Shown here one piece after another: positions 24,053 to 36,165 of a DNA stretch of 64,000 nt. Numbering within the stretch: the stretch's first letter is position 1; each line of letters starts with the position of its first letter. Origin of the DNA: Peromyscus leucopus (lineage: Eukaryota > Chordata > Mammalia > Rodentia > Cricetidae); the NCBI RefSeq assembly GCF_004664715.2, contig NC_051069.1, positions 69,958,647 to 70,022,646 of the forward strand. Direction: 5' to 3'. Under the pieces are notes generated by a model. That model was not told the origin of the DNA. It made no database searches and saw only the letters and a list, made by a program, of their open reading frames with translations. A program made the position numbers and the translations under genes.

Positions 24053-24404
24053 ATTCCTTCTTTACCAGTGTCTCAGAAAACAAAACAAAACCCCAAAAAA
24101 CCTTTGTCTACACTGGCTCAAACAAAACTCCTCAAATGTCCCTCCTTTCTATTTCCTGTTTGTCTCTCTATCTGTCCTCATGACTCCCCCTTACACTCTA
24201 TGTTTTTTTTCCTCTGTCCATTGGTTGCTTGATCTGCCTTTTGACCTGTGGTTGATATTATTTAATCCTGTTTACAATATTCAAGATGCAAGCTCTTGGA
24301 TTAAAGGTGTGTGCTAGGGCTGAGCCACACCACAACTAAAAACAGGTTTTTCCAGTAAATAATGAAATCTCAGGCTTCGCAGTGTGATCAGATATCCTGC
24401 AATA
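24053..24404 (-). mobile_element. LTR-like element, minus strand (RMER17/BGLII-like)
   Basis: Read on the minus strand it opens near 24404 with TTGCAGGATATCTGATCACA, has an 'acctgtttttagttgtggtg' block, and contains a SINE-like 'acacctttaatccaagagct' piece. This resembles rodent LTR families I recall as RMER17 or BGLII, but I cannot verify the name. The 24053 boundary is approximate; no TSD was found. Confidence 0.5.
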
Positions 24405-24639
24405 GAGAAGAGGACTCAAGATTGGAATCAACTCAGAAATTCCCCTGAAGTCATCTTGATGAGGAAGCCTAAATTAGGAGACTTTCTTTGTGACTCAGAT
24501 GACATTCCAATGAAGAGTTTGAGGAAAACATTTTTTTAACTTGTTTTCGATATCTGGGAGGAGGTACTTTAGGGTTGATTTTGATGAATTTTTGAATTAT
24601 ACATTTTTAGCTTAACATTTCCTCATTACTTCTTTTCTT

Positions 24640-25140
24640 TCCCCCCCTTTTTTATTATTAAGAGATTTTCTGTTCACTTTATGTACCTACCACAGATCCA
24701 CCTCTCCTCCCTCCTCCTGCCCTCCAGGTGTCCCGTCCCCCCCCCCCTTCCCATCTCCTCCAAGGTAAGGACTCCCATGGGGAATCAGCAGAGCCTGGTA
24801 CATTCAGTTGAGACAGGTCCAAAGCCCTTCCTCCCTTCATCCAATAACTGATGGAAGCAGATGCAGAGATCCACAGCCAAGCACCAGCCCAAGCTCCAGA
24901 AGTCCAGTCAAAGAGAGAGAAGAGGGATTATATGAGCAAGGGGCATCAAGATCATGATAGGGAAACCTACAGAGACAGCCAAACCAAACTAGTGGGAACG
25001 CATGAACTGTGGACCAATAGCTGTGGAGCCCCCATGGGACTGGACTAGGCCCTCAGCATAGGTGAGACAGTTGTATAGCTTGACCTGCTTAAGGGGCCCC
25101 TGGCAGTAGGATCACAATCTATCCCTGCTGTATGAGCCGT
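24640..25140 (+). mobile_element. L1 3' UTR-type fragment
   Basis: The text runs from a pyrimidine block with a poly-C run (24738-24748), through 'gatggaagcagatgcagaga', 'gagggattatatgagcaagg', 'gatcatgatagggaaaccta' and 'ccatgggactggactaggcc', to 'ggggcccctggcagtaggat'. These blocks are the ordered rodent L1 3' region. It is non-coding; a 65-codon frame at 24851 is incidental. Confidence 0.75.
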
Positions 25141-25604
25141 CACTTATCCTCTTTGATAAGAGAGCTATGCTTCTTGTGTTCCTGGTAGCCATCATGCAGG
25201 TTTCAACTTCGATAAAATAAATATTTTTATATTCACAAAGGAGTGAATAATGTGGTGTTCAGTTTTCTAGGCCTCATTTATTTCTCTTAAAGCAATGTTC
25301 TTCAGTTTGCACCTTTTCAAAAATGACTGGGTTTCATTCTTTTCTGATTGTCCTGCTTTCCCCTCCTGAGTGCTGAGATTTCAAGTGTTCTCCAGAGTGC
25401 TATGTTTCAGGGCATTAATATTTATTTTAGATATCATATGGAAAATTCAGTCATTTACAACTTATTCTGCAATGTGGTGGATTGCAGTGAAGTTGTACGA
25501 ACAAACTTTAAAAGGTGAGCACATAAAGTCTTGTGAAAGAATACCCAAGAACCAGAAATAAAAAAAAAAAAAGAGTTAGAGATCTGAGGAAATATAGCTC
25601 ATGG
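25141..25604. other. Unassigned sequence with an A-run
   Basis: No element is recognised; a 13-14 base A-run lies at about 25558-25572. Confidence 0.4.
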
Positions 25605-25760
25605 GGAGCTGGCATGATGTTCATAACTGTAATCCTACCACTGAGGAAAGCAGAGCAGGAAGAACATTGTGAGTTCAAGACCAGCCTGGTCTACACATTA
25701 AGTTCCAAGGCAGCTTAGGCATGGAGTGATACCCTGTCTCAAAACCCAGAAAACAAACAC
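25605..25760 (+). mobile_element. Diverged B1 SINE
   Basis: Landmarks 'catgatgttcataactgtaa', 'gagttcaagaccagcctggt' and 'gtgataccctgtctcaaaac' are the B1 core and end, strongly diverged, with an A-rich tail. Confidence 0.8.
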
Positions 25761-27858
25761 AGAAATAGCTTGTGGAAATATCAGTGGCATTTTTCATGAA
25801 CAGCTTCCACAGACTTCCATAGAGGCCTAGGAAATCAGCTCCTATCAAGGATGGGTTCAGTATCTAAATAGGAATCCAATGAGGATGAGTCAGGGCAGTG
25901 AAAACATTAAAGAATTTAAGTGAATTATGCTGCAAGTGTTGAGAGAATTTATGATGGAATTGAATCGTAAGCCAAGGACAGGAAGAAAAAGGTATGATAT
26001 AGAAACTATAATAAAATAACAAATGAAATTAAACAGTTAGATGTAAAGTCTATTTAAAACATGTCTGAAAGAAGTTAATTGAAAGACAAATCTGGCAGGT
26101 AGACTAAAGAATGCTCCCCTTGGTATATCCTGTGGATTGGGTTCTTCTAACCATTGCAGCTAAACAGAGTGATGGACACAGAGACTGGCTCAGCTCTTGG
26201 AATGTTTCACAAGGCGACAGACAAATTCATTGTTGTTGAAACAAAGAAAGAGAGTGAACTTGTCTTCTTTATGGTATTTTTTTTCTAGCAGTAATTTCAT
26301 TATGATTTACAAAAAAATATCTAAAATAGATTGGAAAAAATAAAATAGGCCCTTTACTTAAAATGTTTTGAGAACTCAATTAGACCACATCTGGCAGAGA
26401 TAAAGGGAAATGATTATAAAGGGAACTTAGAGGCAAGGGAATGCATCACCACTGGACCTGAATTGGTAATACCTGGGGGACCTTTCCGGCTTACAGAGGG
26501 ATGTAGTTTATCTTCTATACTTTAATTAGTATAAGCAAATAGTTATAGATTAGAATTGTTCCAGGGAAGCCTCATGTGTGGTGTGTTATGATCATGGTCA
26601 ATTCTAAAGGAGAAACTATAATTAATGTTAAGGAAACAGATTCATAGAGCAAGGTTCCAAAAAAGTTCCACCTTTTCTCTCTCCTCCATTGTCTTATAAT
26701 TAAAATGCTTATTATTGGACACCATCTATGAGAACAAGATCTCTATATTTTAAAATTCAGTTTTGACAAATAATTCATTCTTGTAAATAACATCACCCAA
26801 ATTCTACCTTACGTATTAACAGTCTGAGAATTAAAATTTTTGTAAAGCATTACCCCAACTCCTTACTGCAAAATATGTTAATTGTGTACAAGTTTGCATT
26901 TTTTTTCCTCACATTCTTTGAAGCTCCACAGACAAAGCAAATGACAACTTTTAGCTTAATGGAATTCATCATTTTAATTTTCCTGTTACCCTTAGAGGAA
27001 TATGATTGACCTGTTTTGAGGCACATTTAGGATATATGCAAACTTTCTTAGATGAAATGGTGGGCATTCCAGCAGAGATGCAAATTGCAGTCTCCTGAAG
27101 GCAATGGTTATCATGACTGTCTGAAGTGCTGCTCTTCTGCACTGGTCTCCCATCTGCTGACACATCAACGTGAAGAGAGATGAGGATTTTAAAACAGGAA
27201 GCATTATTGGAGAAAAGCTTAGGTGGTGTTCTTTAAGGTTAATCCCAGTCACTGTTTACATGTTCTGTATCTTCATTTGCCTCCGGTGTCTTCAGATTGC
27301 GGAGACAGTCTTATTTATTATACACCACTGTGTGTGCTGTGCTACAGGAAGAGACCTGAAGGGTTATAGTCACATCATAAAACTGTAATACCTTCACCAC
27401 TTTTATGAGAAACTTCTACTAAAATAGAAACAAGAGAAACAAAGTGGGAATTATATATATGCTTGGGGAAATAATATTAATTTTTAAAGTTGAGGGCCAA
27501 TGCAAATGTTTAAACTGCTTAGTTTTAACTATTTTAACCATTGCAAGAAGCTTTAGCCATTTAGAATCTTTTCAGAGTCAATGAATTTAAAATACATTTA
27601 CTTAATGATTTAGTTCTCTGCTATTTATCAGCTGAATAAATAACATTTAGTATTTAAGGTTGAGAATCAGAGGTGCCTCTGAACCTCAGTCTAATAAATC
27701 AGCTCTCCATGTGGGAACACCTTTCTTATTGGCATCACAGTAAGGCTTATGTTTGTGAAGTGAGAGTTCAGAAGTTATTTAATCCCAAATCTGGTTGCTG
27801 AACTCAGTGAATACTAATGCACCTTTACTGTCTTACCTGACGGTAGATGGATTTTTCT
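25761..27858. other. Unassigned stretch
   Basis: No repeat or gene is recognised. Overlapping short frames on both strands at 26969-27388 are mutually incompatible and lack domains. Confidence 0.45.
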
Positions 27859-28191
27859 TTGGGCCACCAGCTCAAAAATAATGACACTGGAACATATTAT
27901 TAATTATGAAAGCTCAGCCTTAGCTTAGGCTTGTTCCTAACTAGTTCTTATAACTTAAATTAACTCATGTCTTTTAATCTGTGTTCTTTTACGTTGGCTC
28001 AGTTACCTTTACTTTGTACTGTCCATCCTAATTCCTCTGTGTCCAACTAGTGACTCTGCCTGTCTTTTTCCCAGCATTCTCTCTCTAGCTGGAAGTCTTG
28101 CCTATCTCTCCTGCCTAGCTATTGGCTGTTCAGCTTCTTATTACACCAGTCACAGCAAGACATCTTCACAGTGTACAAATACCCCACAACA
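27859..28191 (-). mobile_element. Solo LTR-like element, ERV2 type, minus strand
   Basis: On the minus strand it begins TGTTGTGGGGTATTTG and contains 'ctagttataagaactagtt'-like and 'taattaataatatgttccag'-like blocks in the order of a common rodent ERV2 LTR that is distantly related to the 4305/7725 LTRs (shared trailing 'aattaat' block). No matching 6-bp TSD is visible, so exact ends are uncertain. Confidence 0.65.
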
Positions 28192-28398
28192 TCAGACTGC
28201 TGACACTGTTACTGAATCTCCTTTATAAAGTTATGGATTCTAAGAAGTTGTTAGTGTGCAATCATGGTGCTATAATATCCTCAATAAGATAACTGGAAGA
28301 AAAACTGTGCAGCAATATTTATTATTTACTCATTTAAGGTAGAATTTTATACTTCTACAGCATTCAAACAATGTTGGTTTTTATGGGCAATAATAATC

Positions 28399-28401
<3 letters not shown>

Positions 28402-28439
<38 letters not shown>

Positions 28440-28440
28440 A
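28402..28440. repeat. (ATC)n microsatellite
   Basis: Thirteen ATC units. A plus-strand frame reads them as polyhistidine; with no other protein features that frame is not called. Confidence 0.97.
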
Positions 28441-29110
28441 ATGATAATCAAAACCTTATGCCAATAGTGAATGGTGCTTTGGTAATGGCAATATTGAATG
28501 TAAATAACAATTTAAAGTATTATTTTTGGGCAATTAGGTTGCCTTGCTACATTTTTTTCTTTTTATCAACTAGAATGGGGAAAAGGCTTTTTACATATTT
28601 ATACCAGCTCAAGCCTAAACTGCTCTTGAGGCACAACAGCCAATTGTGACAAATTACACTCAACTGTGTGACCACTTGCCACCAGAGATGGAGCTAAATT
28701 GGATTTGTTCTTGGAAGCTGCAGCCAGTGCTTAGGTCAGGTAAATAGCTTTGCACACTTTTGAATTGCCACAATGCATGTATTAATTTTTTTTTTACTGT
28801 ATTTTATGGGTTATGTTCTCTGCAAATGGTTCCTGATGCATGCCTCCTTATGTCAAGAATCATCATAGTTTACACCCCAGAGGAGCTCATGCTCCGCAGG
28901 AAAGGTGATGAAGTCAAACCATGCTACTCACAGTTGAAATCTTTAGGGAGAGACAAGATCAAAATACAGAGACATCTTTGCATGCATTTGCATCTGAAAT
29001 AGTTTGGGATGAGCAGGGGAATGAGATCACCTTGGGACAGCAATCCTGTACCTATCTATGATAATATATGGAATATTGAGATGCAATATATAAATGGCAT
29101 TTCATCTTTT
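28441..29110. other. Unassigned sequence
   Basis: No repeat or gene is recognised. Confidence 0.4.
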
Positions 29111-29165
29111 GTCTGTCTGTGTCTCTGTGTCTCTGTCTGTCTGTCTGTCTCTGTATGTGTGTGTT
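29111..29165. repeat. (GTCT)n/(TG)n imperfect microsatellite
   Basis: Irregular GTCT and GTGTCTCT units ending in a short (TG)n. Confidence 0.9.
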
Positions 29166-30302
29166 TATCCTTTGAAACAAATGATCTTCAGTGAAGTGCT
29201 CTCTGAAGCTCCTAGCATCTTAGTCACATTACAGAGGGGAAGGATGTTGACTTTGCTTTGTGATAGCCTGTCATTTGGTCTAGAGTGTCAGGGTCTTCAG
29301 GAATGAGTTTTCTCTCATGAAAGTCTTTGCTTCTAAATGTAAAATGGTTGGCTCCGAAGCTTACTATTTTTCCTCCTTAACATTTTGTTTTCTTGGTATA
29401 ATGTTGGCAGCTAAGAAATCCACTAGAGCCCTGGGCCCAGGTTCTGCCACCTGGAATCTGGAGGCAGGAGGGATGTGGTAAGGACAGCCAGTACTCTCCT
29501 CTGGATGTCCTGGAGAATGAATATTTTTACAGTGTGCTGGAACCAAAACCTAGATCTGAGAAAATGTGTTGGATGGACTTTTGATTTATTACTTTTTTTC
29601 CTTGCCAGAAAATTTGGTTTTCATGTACTAAACCTAGATGAGGTAAACTCAGAGCCAGGTTTCAATTTAATAAAAAAATTTAAAAAAACTCCTTCAAGTC
29701 TTGTTAGTAAAGAAAGAGATGCCACTCTGTTTTCCTTTGTGGTTATGCATATTTATTCCTGGGGCTGCATCCGTGTTCTGCTTGGTCTCAGATGAGAGCT
29801 TCTGGGTGTGAAAGCCATTGCTTCTTTATATAAGCCTTTGATGTTTCTTATACTTTTAACAGCAAATATGCTTAAAATTACCAGCAGCTATTTTGAATTC
29901 CACAATTAGTTTTGTTTATATGTTTTCATCACTTTATAACTATGCTATTTAACTTGCTTTAGTTTTTCTGTTAGAACTTAATTGGCTTGCTTATGAATTA
30001 CTAAGATACAGTGTATATTACAGAACATTTTATAAGTGAAAAATTCTACATAAGAAGAATAATCATTAAGATCCAGTATCTGAAGATAAATCGTGGCTTG
30101 GCATATTTTGTTCTTTTCTTCTTTATTGTACACATATCCATGTGCAAACTCACACATTAATTTCCTGCTAAAATACTATACTACATAAACAACTGTTTTG
30201 TGTTTGTTATTTGATTTTATATCAAGGGTATCAAAAGGATTTTTCTTTTGGTTTCAACTAAAATAAATTCCATACTATATGATTTAAATTTTATTGTTCA
30301 TT
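29166..30302. other. Unassigned stretch
   Basis: No repeat is recognised. A 106-codon plus frame (29475-29795) contains no domain I know. Confidence 0.4.
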
Positions 30303-30358
30303 TGTGTGTGTGTGTGCTTGTGTGTGTGTGTGTGTGTGTGTGCTTGTGTGTGTGTGTT
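30303..30358. repeat. (TG)n microsatellite with two TGCT interruptions
   Basis: TG units broken by 'tgct' at about 30316 and 30342. It abuts the old minus-strand B1 that follows. Confidence 0.96.
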
Positions 30359-30361
30359 TGA

Positions 30362-30500
30362 TTTTTAGAGACAGGATCTTGTACATAGTCCTGGTTAGTC
30401 TAGTACATTCTATGTAGGCAAGGCTGACCTTGAACTTATGACAATCTTCCTATTTCAAACTCTAGACTGTCAGTATTACAGGCTTGCATTATTAATCCTG
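30362..30500 (-). mobile_element. Old B1-type SINE, minus strand
   Basis: The order 'agagacaggatcttgtacat', 'ggcaaggctgaccttgaact', 'gtcagtattacaggcttgca' is an inverted B1/PB1 with many changes. Confidence 0.7.
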
Positions 30501-30535
30501 TTTATTATTTCTTAAAAACTGTTTTGGGATTTTTT

Positions 30536-30691
30536 TTTTTTTGGTTTTTCGAGACAGGGTTTCTCTGTGTAGCTTTGTGCCTTTCCTGGAACTCACTCTG
30601 TAGACCAAGCTGGCCTCAAACTCACAGAGATCTGCCTGGCTCTGCCTCCGAAGTGCTGGAATTAAAGGCGTGCGCCACCACCACCTGGCTA
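30536..30691 (-). mobile_element. B1 SINE, minus strand, with TSD
   Basis: Well-preserved inverted B1 with 'gagacagggtttctctgtgt', 'agctttgtgcctttcctgga' and 'attaaaggcgtgcgccacca'. The copies tgttttgggatttttt at about 30520-30535 and 30692-30707 form a 16-base TSD. The middle is the same cricetid-type right half as in the 5261 copy. Confidence 0.92.
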
Positions 30692-30707
30692 TGTTTTGGG
30701 ATTTTTT

Positions 30708-31234
30708 AATTAAAGTAAGTCTCTTATGATTTAAATTCCTTTTCCTTGCTTGATTCTTTGTTATTTAAAACAAATGAAATCCCAAGCTAATCCACAGCAA
30801 ATAAATATAAAACTAAAGAACAGAAGGCTTCAAATTCTTGCATTGTCCTGAAAATTATTTTTATAAGTCTTGATGAAACATTAATTTCTTAAAAATATAA
30901 CCTTTAATTAGTATGACTAAATTTTAATTTATATTTTCTCCTGGAATTTATATTAACTGTGAATAAAGTGACAAGGCCATAGAAAATTTTCTATGAGTTC
31001 AAAATATCTTGCCAAGAAAGTTATGATTTTATTCTGATGTTTTGTGAGATAATTCATAAATATTAAATTGTTAAGCATATAACTAAAAATTAACTAAAGG
31101 ATATAATTTCCAAGAGCATAGTTAATTATTTATAAACTAAACCTACACTGTATTTGAATTCACAGATTGTAGATTTTTCATTAAAATAATTTTTATTTAT
31201 CAAACTCATTTGTTCTTTCAAAAACAAATTCTTA
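30708..31234. other. Unassigned AT-rich sequence
   Basis: No repeat or gene is recognised. Confidence 0.4.
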
Positions 31235-31600
31235 GATTGGGGAGACAGCTCAGTGTGTTCGGTGCTCACTGTTATAAGCATGAGCAGCAGAGTGCAGTTC
31301 CTAGAACCCATGTTGAAAGATGAGATGTGTTGTGTGCCTATAAACCCAGTGAGGGGATAGGAAAAATTGGGTTCAGGAGCTTTTTGTTCATCCAGTCTTG
31401 TCAATCAATGGGCTCTAGGTGCTTTGAGAAACCCCAAGCCAAGCAAATAAAGTGGAGAACAATAGAGGCAGATAGAGGTATTTACTTCTAGCTTCCACAC
31501 AAATGTATACACATGCCACATTCATGTACATATTCCCACATGGACCCACATGTACACTACACGTAGAAATGCTATGCATACACACAAAACAAATGTATAG
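31235..31600 (+). mobile_element. B4/RSINE-like SINE
   Basis: It has a 'ttggggagacagctcagtgt' head, 'gttcctagaacccatgttga', a 'ctataaacccagtg' B1-like part, 'agtggagaacaatagaggca' and a CA-rich tail with 'acacatgcc' repeats. This order fits the composite B4/RSINE1 family. It is diverged. Confidence 0.65.
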
Positions 31601-32529
31601 CAAACCAAAACCCAAATGCAAATGAATGGCTAGTGTAAAGGAATATTGTAAGCATTAGAAATAAAGCAGAGAATAAGTTGGATTTGTTGTTGTTTTTGTT
31701 CTTTTGGACCATATATTCTAGTGTGAGTGGCACCTACAACTAAGAAGGTAAGGTTAACTATATACAATTTTCCCAGATAAACATAGCACTGTAATGATAT
31801 GCAGACTGAAGAGATTAATAAGAGTTTAGAGGGGAGCATGTGATAAGGTGAGCCTATTTCAAGGTGTGATTTATCATTAAAGACCCATCTAAGAATGGCA
31901 TGTTTGAGTGGGTAGATTGTGGCAGCCTTTCATAGTAAATGTAGGCTGCTTTTTTTCACACTTAATTACTTGGTTGAATAATCTGCTTGAGAATGCAATT
32001 GCTAGTCCGTTATTCTTAAAAAAATCAATCAAATGTAAAACTTTCTCACATCAAATCCTACCATATCTCTTTAGCACATTGAAGAGAAATCCTAGACACC
32101 TGCCTGTGAGTTGGGCACTCCACTCACCCTGCCTCTTACTTTCATTTCTAGCTTCATTTCTTGCTTGCACCCACTGTCAGTTCTGTGTGAGACACAGGGT
32201 TGTGCTTTTAAGCTTCCCACATGCTCCATGTGCTTCTGTTCCTGTCAGTTTCTTTCTTGGGGGGTATTTCTTCCTTTTTTACATTTTAATTTACAAATAA
32301 TCATTTTCTTTGGTGGTTATTCTAGAGATATTTAAGATTCTATCTTCATGTACTACACACACCGAAGCCCTTTTCAAACCTCTAAATTTCTTGCATCCTT
32401 GAATCAAGATTTCTTCATCCTCAATGGTGCCGTGTTTATTTGCACACTAGTCACTCTCATGTCTTGCCAATTCATTTGGTAGTGAGTTTGTTCATCTATA
32501 TACATTCCTCAATCCATTCATCAGTGTGC
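31601..32529. other. Unassigned sequence
   Basis: A 130-codon plus frame (31908-32300) overlaps a 74-codon frame in another phase; its end is rich in aromatic and leucine residues from a T-rich run, and no domain is seen. Confidence 0.4.
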
Positions 32530-32639
32530 TTTCCTTTCTTCCTCCCTCCCTCCTTCCCTCCCTCCCTTCTTCCTTCCTTCCTTCCTTCCTTCCTTCCTTC
32601 CTTCTTTCTTTCTTTCTTTCTTTCTCTCTTTCTTTCTTT
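32530..32639. repeat. (TTCC)n/(TTTC)n microsatellite
   Basis: TCCC-type units grade into TTCC and then TTTC units over about 110 bases, a compound tetranucleotide tract. Confidence 0.97.
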
Positions 32640-32919
32640 TGTACATAGTTAGCAATGAGCTTCTTTCTATATTGAGCAGGGATTTCTTACACGGAAGAAT
32701 CATGATATGGACTCTAAAACCACATGGATTTTAATCAGTTTTAATTTACAAGTTTTGAAAAGTTTCCTTTAGCAAATACTGAAAGGACTCCTGTACTATA
32801 AGCAGAAAGTCACCCTCTGCTTTTTCCATTTTGAATAACTATAAGGAAGTAAGATCATGGCAACAAGCTTTTCATTCTTTCTTTCCTTCTTCCTGTATGA
32901 TGGTTGAATGTGGGTGAAC

Positions 32920-33008
32920 ATGTGTCACAGCTGGTATGTGCAGATCAGAAGACAACCTCTGTTTGGATTGGTCCTCTGCTTTCACCTTGTTTGAGACAGG
33001 ATGTTAAA
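32920..33008 (-). mobile_element. SINE fragment (RSINE/B4-like), left part
   Basis: The text 'gtgcagatcagaagacaacc' and 'ttcaccttgtttgagacagg' is the inverted body of a B4/RSINE. The rest continues at 33470 after the insert, so both parts may belong to one SINE split by a DNA transposon. Confidence 0.5.
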
Positions 33009-33350
33009 ATTACTTTTCTGTTGCTGTGAAAAACTGCTTTAGCAAAACACCTTAAGGGGGAGAGAGAGAAATAGTGTATGTTCACTTATAAAGCTCTGTG
33101 CAGATATATCACGATAGGGAAGACATGAAGCAGGCAGGGAGGCATGGTTTCAGGAGGAGGGACATTGGCTGCATTACATACACACTTAGGAAGCAGAGAG
33201 TGGAAAGGAAGTTTGATTCCCACTCCCCGTGACACAATTCCTCTTATAAGGGCTACAGCTTAAAAGTTCCACCACTTTCCACCAAATGCCACTGCCTGGG
33301 GAACAAGTCTCAATAGGTGTGAGCATAAGAGAGATGTTTCACATTTAAAT
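33009..33350 (+). mobile_element. DNA-transposon-like repeat (hAT/URR1-like)
   Basis: The block starts 'ttacttttctgttgctgtga', contains 'aagacatgaagcaggcaggg', 'gcagagagtggaaaggaagt' and 'aagttccaccactttccacc', and ends near 'caataggtgtgagcataaga'. This matches a common rodent repeat I remember as URR1/Charlie type. Terminal inverted repeats and an 8-bp TSD were not found, and the family call is from memory. Confidence 0.55.
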
Positions 33351-33469
33351 CCAAATGCAGAGCCTTTTGGTTGTTCGCTGTTGCACACTCCAGCATAGCT
33401 GGCCAATAAGCTTCCAAGGATTTTCTTGTCTCTGCTCCTCTCCCATCACACCATAGGTGCTCATAGATT

Positions 33470-33572
33470 CAACACATAAACTACCACTTTATATTTCATG
33501 GGGATTTTAACTCGGGGCCTCACATTTACATGGCAAAGTTCTTGATCCACTGAGCTATCTTTCTAGCCCCCA
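33470..33572 (-). mobile_element. SINE fragment (RSINE/B4-like), right part
   Basis: It reads 'ggggattttaactcggggcc' then 'agttcttgatccactgagct' and 'atctttctagcccc', the inverted head of a tRNA-derived SINE. Confidence 0.7.
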
Positions 33573-34414
33573 TGACAGCAAGATTTGCTTGATCTCTAGG
33601 TAACAATTGAGATTAAAAGCATGTAACCTGCTATTGCTGAAATAGAAAGCCAAAACTGATGTATTTGATAATGTAGGCAAAGAACTATATGGTTCCCATT
33701 CCATGGCTCATATATGAAGGGCAACAAGTGATATTATTATTGATAACATCATTATTTGTTATTATCAGAACCTTTCTATAAGTTGAAAGTACAACTGGAG
33801 GAACCTAGAGAATGTAAAGTTCTTCCTATTCATCTTTCTATTCTTCCCATTTCTTTACCCATGGTGGTCATGGACTTCTCTATGTTTTGAGCTCTTAGTT
33901 TGTTGGATGGATCATAGTAAATCTCCACTAAATATTGACAGATGATTAAAAAACCCAAGTTGAATATATTAAATACCTACTGAGAAGACTCTTGAGAATG
34001 TTTTGGTCCAGCTGGTGTTGGAGCATAAACAGAACATAAATTCTACATCATTGTAGAACATCATTGAGTCTGTGACTCAATGAACCTCAAGTAAAAATTA
34101 TACTGTCACCTTCACTTTTGCATGCTTCTTTAAGCCTACTTATGACATTCTTCAGAATATGTCAGAGATAGAGAGGGGTCATGAAGGGTATATATCAGTC
34201 ACCAGCTGCAGAGGCTTTAGTGAATGATGCCCCAATACTCATGCTCTTGAGCCTGAGCTTTCCTTTACTGGCACTTTTCAAATCACTTTGCGCAAAATCA
34301 TTTTTCTTGAAGAACCTCTGAGAGCAATGGGTGTGAGTTGGGGATAGGAGACTCACTGCAGCTTCCACTGATACAGCTCTTCATTCATACTGTGAATGTG
34401 CTTGTGATGAAATT
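33573..34414. other. Unassigned sequence
   Basis: No repeat or gene is recognised. Confidence 0.4.
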
Positions 34415-34500
34415 TGACCCCAGGGAAGTGTTTCATTTTCTTCTTCTGTAAAATGAGCACAAGTAATAGAAGGCTGCACTATTGGGTGAATCATTATGAA
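34415..34500 (+). mobile_element. Probable MIR fragment
   Basis: The text 'gaccccagggaagtgtttca' and 'tcttctgtaaaatgagcaca' resembles the MIR core ('gggcaagttacttaacc...ctcatctgtaaaatgggg'). Confidence 0.6.
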
Positions 34501-36039
34501 TAGAATTCTTGGGATAGTTGCCTGGGATGTGCTATTGGGAAAGGGTGGTGGCTATTACTGTCATTATTGTTGCCATCACAGATTTACCCCATGTCAGTTT
34601 CAGTATTTATGTTTTCTGATATTGATTTTCATGCTCCAGGTGTTAAGCCCCTTTGCTCCAAGATCGTATCATTTATTCGGACTGTTACATCACTGTAGAT
34701 GCTCAGTAAGCACTTGTGGCAATGAATCCTACTAAGTTACTTCTCTGTTCCCCATCACCTGTCAAGTCATAATTCCTGAAAGTCCTCTTTCCTCATAGCA
34801 TAATACTTATATACATAGAAATATTAGAATTGTTTGAAAAATAAGTGTGGATGCTAATATCATTAGGATGTAGAATGGTTTGTTGATTAATTCACATTTA
34901 GTGCTTGATAGTGTGCTTAGTCTATAGTCATGCACATTTAGTTTCTTCCCCAGTGGATGAGAGAATGCTTATGCCAAGTGAAATAGAGTGGTACTTGTTT
35001 GGACCACTCAGGGGCTGTATTTGCTTTTTTTGTTCTTTATAGATCACACTTCAAAATAGGTGGAGAAAAAAAGTCTTAGGTAGGAAAATTGTTGTAGCTA
35101 TGTGATGATTATGGTTTTCATTCTGTGGCACATTGTGACAAATTATGACAGAGAAAAGTTTTGGGAACTCAGAACTTGTCCATTTGATTTCATGCTAAAT
35201 TTTAAAGTTATCAGCAATTCTAATCAAAGCTCAGATAAAAGTAAAAACTTAAAAATGGGTTGCACAGTATGTACGATGTCTGTCTTCTGAGCATGTCTGA
35301 TTTTTTTTAAAGCAGTTGTAAAGTTATGTGTGAATACATCAGATTTTGCAAATTGAGTTTTTTTTTTCATCTTGAAAGTAAAGGAACTGTTGCAATTTAC
35401 AGGGAAGGAAGACAGTAGTCTCTCCAGGGGGAAAGTTCATCCCTTCACATGGCTGAGACCAAGAATCTGCTAATTAGATGCTTGACTCCCAAAAGGACTC
35501 CATGTTATTCCCAGGCATGTGAGGTAGCACAGCCCCTGCCCCCAAATTATTTTTTTTGCTAATTCATTCAGAGTGTCTTCTGAAAGCTGATATTTCATCC
35601 TACATCTCTACAATGAACAACACTCTTGAATTGTCTTTGAATATCTAGTTAGAGTCACACAAGCCAAATCTAATTTAAAAACTCACAATGGAACCTAACG
35701 TCTGGTTTTGAAATATTTGTGCTTAAAAGCATGCCACCCAAAGCTGCTGAGGGACAAAGTGACATTTTCACTGTAGAATGTTGAATGCCTGAGGGAACAT
35801 CATTCTCTGAGAAAACTTTAGGGTACATGGCCATGTACATGAATGAAGATACTACTAAATGTTGAGGTGACGTTCATTTGTGTGAACAACATAGAGAATA
35901 ATAATGCTTGGAAGATTTATCTTTGTGCCCTTTGTCCCAGGCTTTTGTTATCTTTCCAAATGAGTTTGCCTAGAGGACTTGTTCTCTTTCTCCCACAGAT
36001 CAGCTTATTATTTCTAGTTAAACAATTGTTTTCTCCTGG
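34501..36039. other. Unassigned stretch
   Basis: No repeat or gene is recognised. Frames at 34496-34735 and 35843-36106 have no domains. Confidence 0.4.
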
Positions 36040-36084
36040 TTATGACTTCAGGCACAAATTACAACATCCCCCTCACTTTTGCTG

Positions 36085-36165
36085 TAGGTTCTTGTGGAGG
36101 GAATAAATGAGGAAAATGCCTGTGATTGTGCTTCTAAAATGTTGCACAAACTTGGTAAATGTGTT
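36085..36165 (+). mobile_element. Probable MIR tail
   Basis: The text 'gttcttgtggagggaataaa', 'gaggaaaatgcctgtgattg' and 'gcacaaacttggtaaatgtg' parallels the MIR 3' part ('gttgtgaggattaaatgag...aacagtgcctggcacatagtaag'). Confidence 0.5.

Noticed and set aside
28371..28649. Polyhistidine-containing open frame
   Set aside because: The histidines come from an (ATC)n microsatellite, and no other protein feature or splice context is present.
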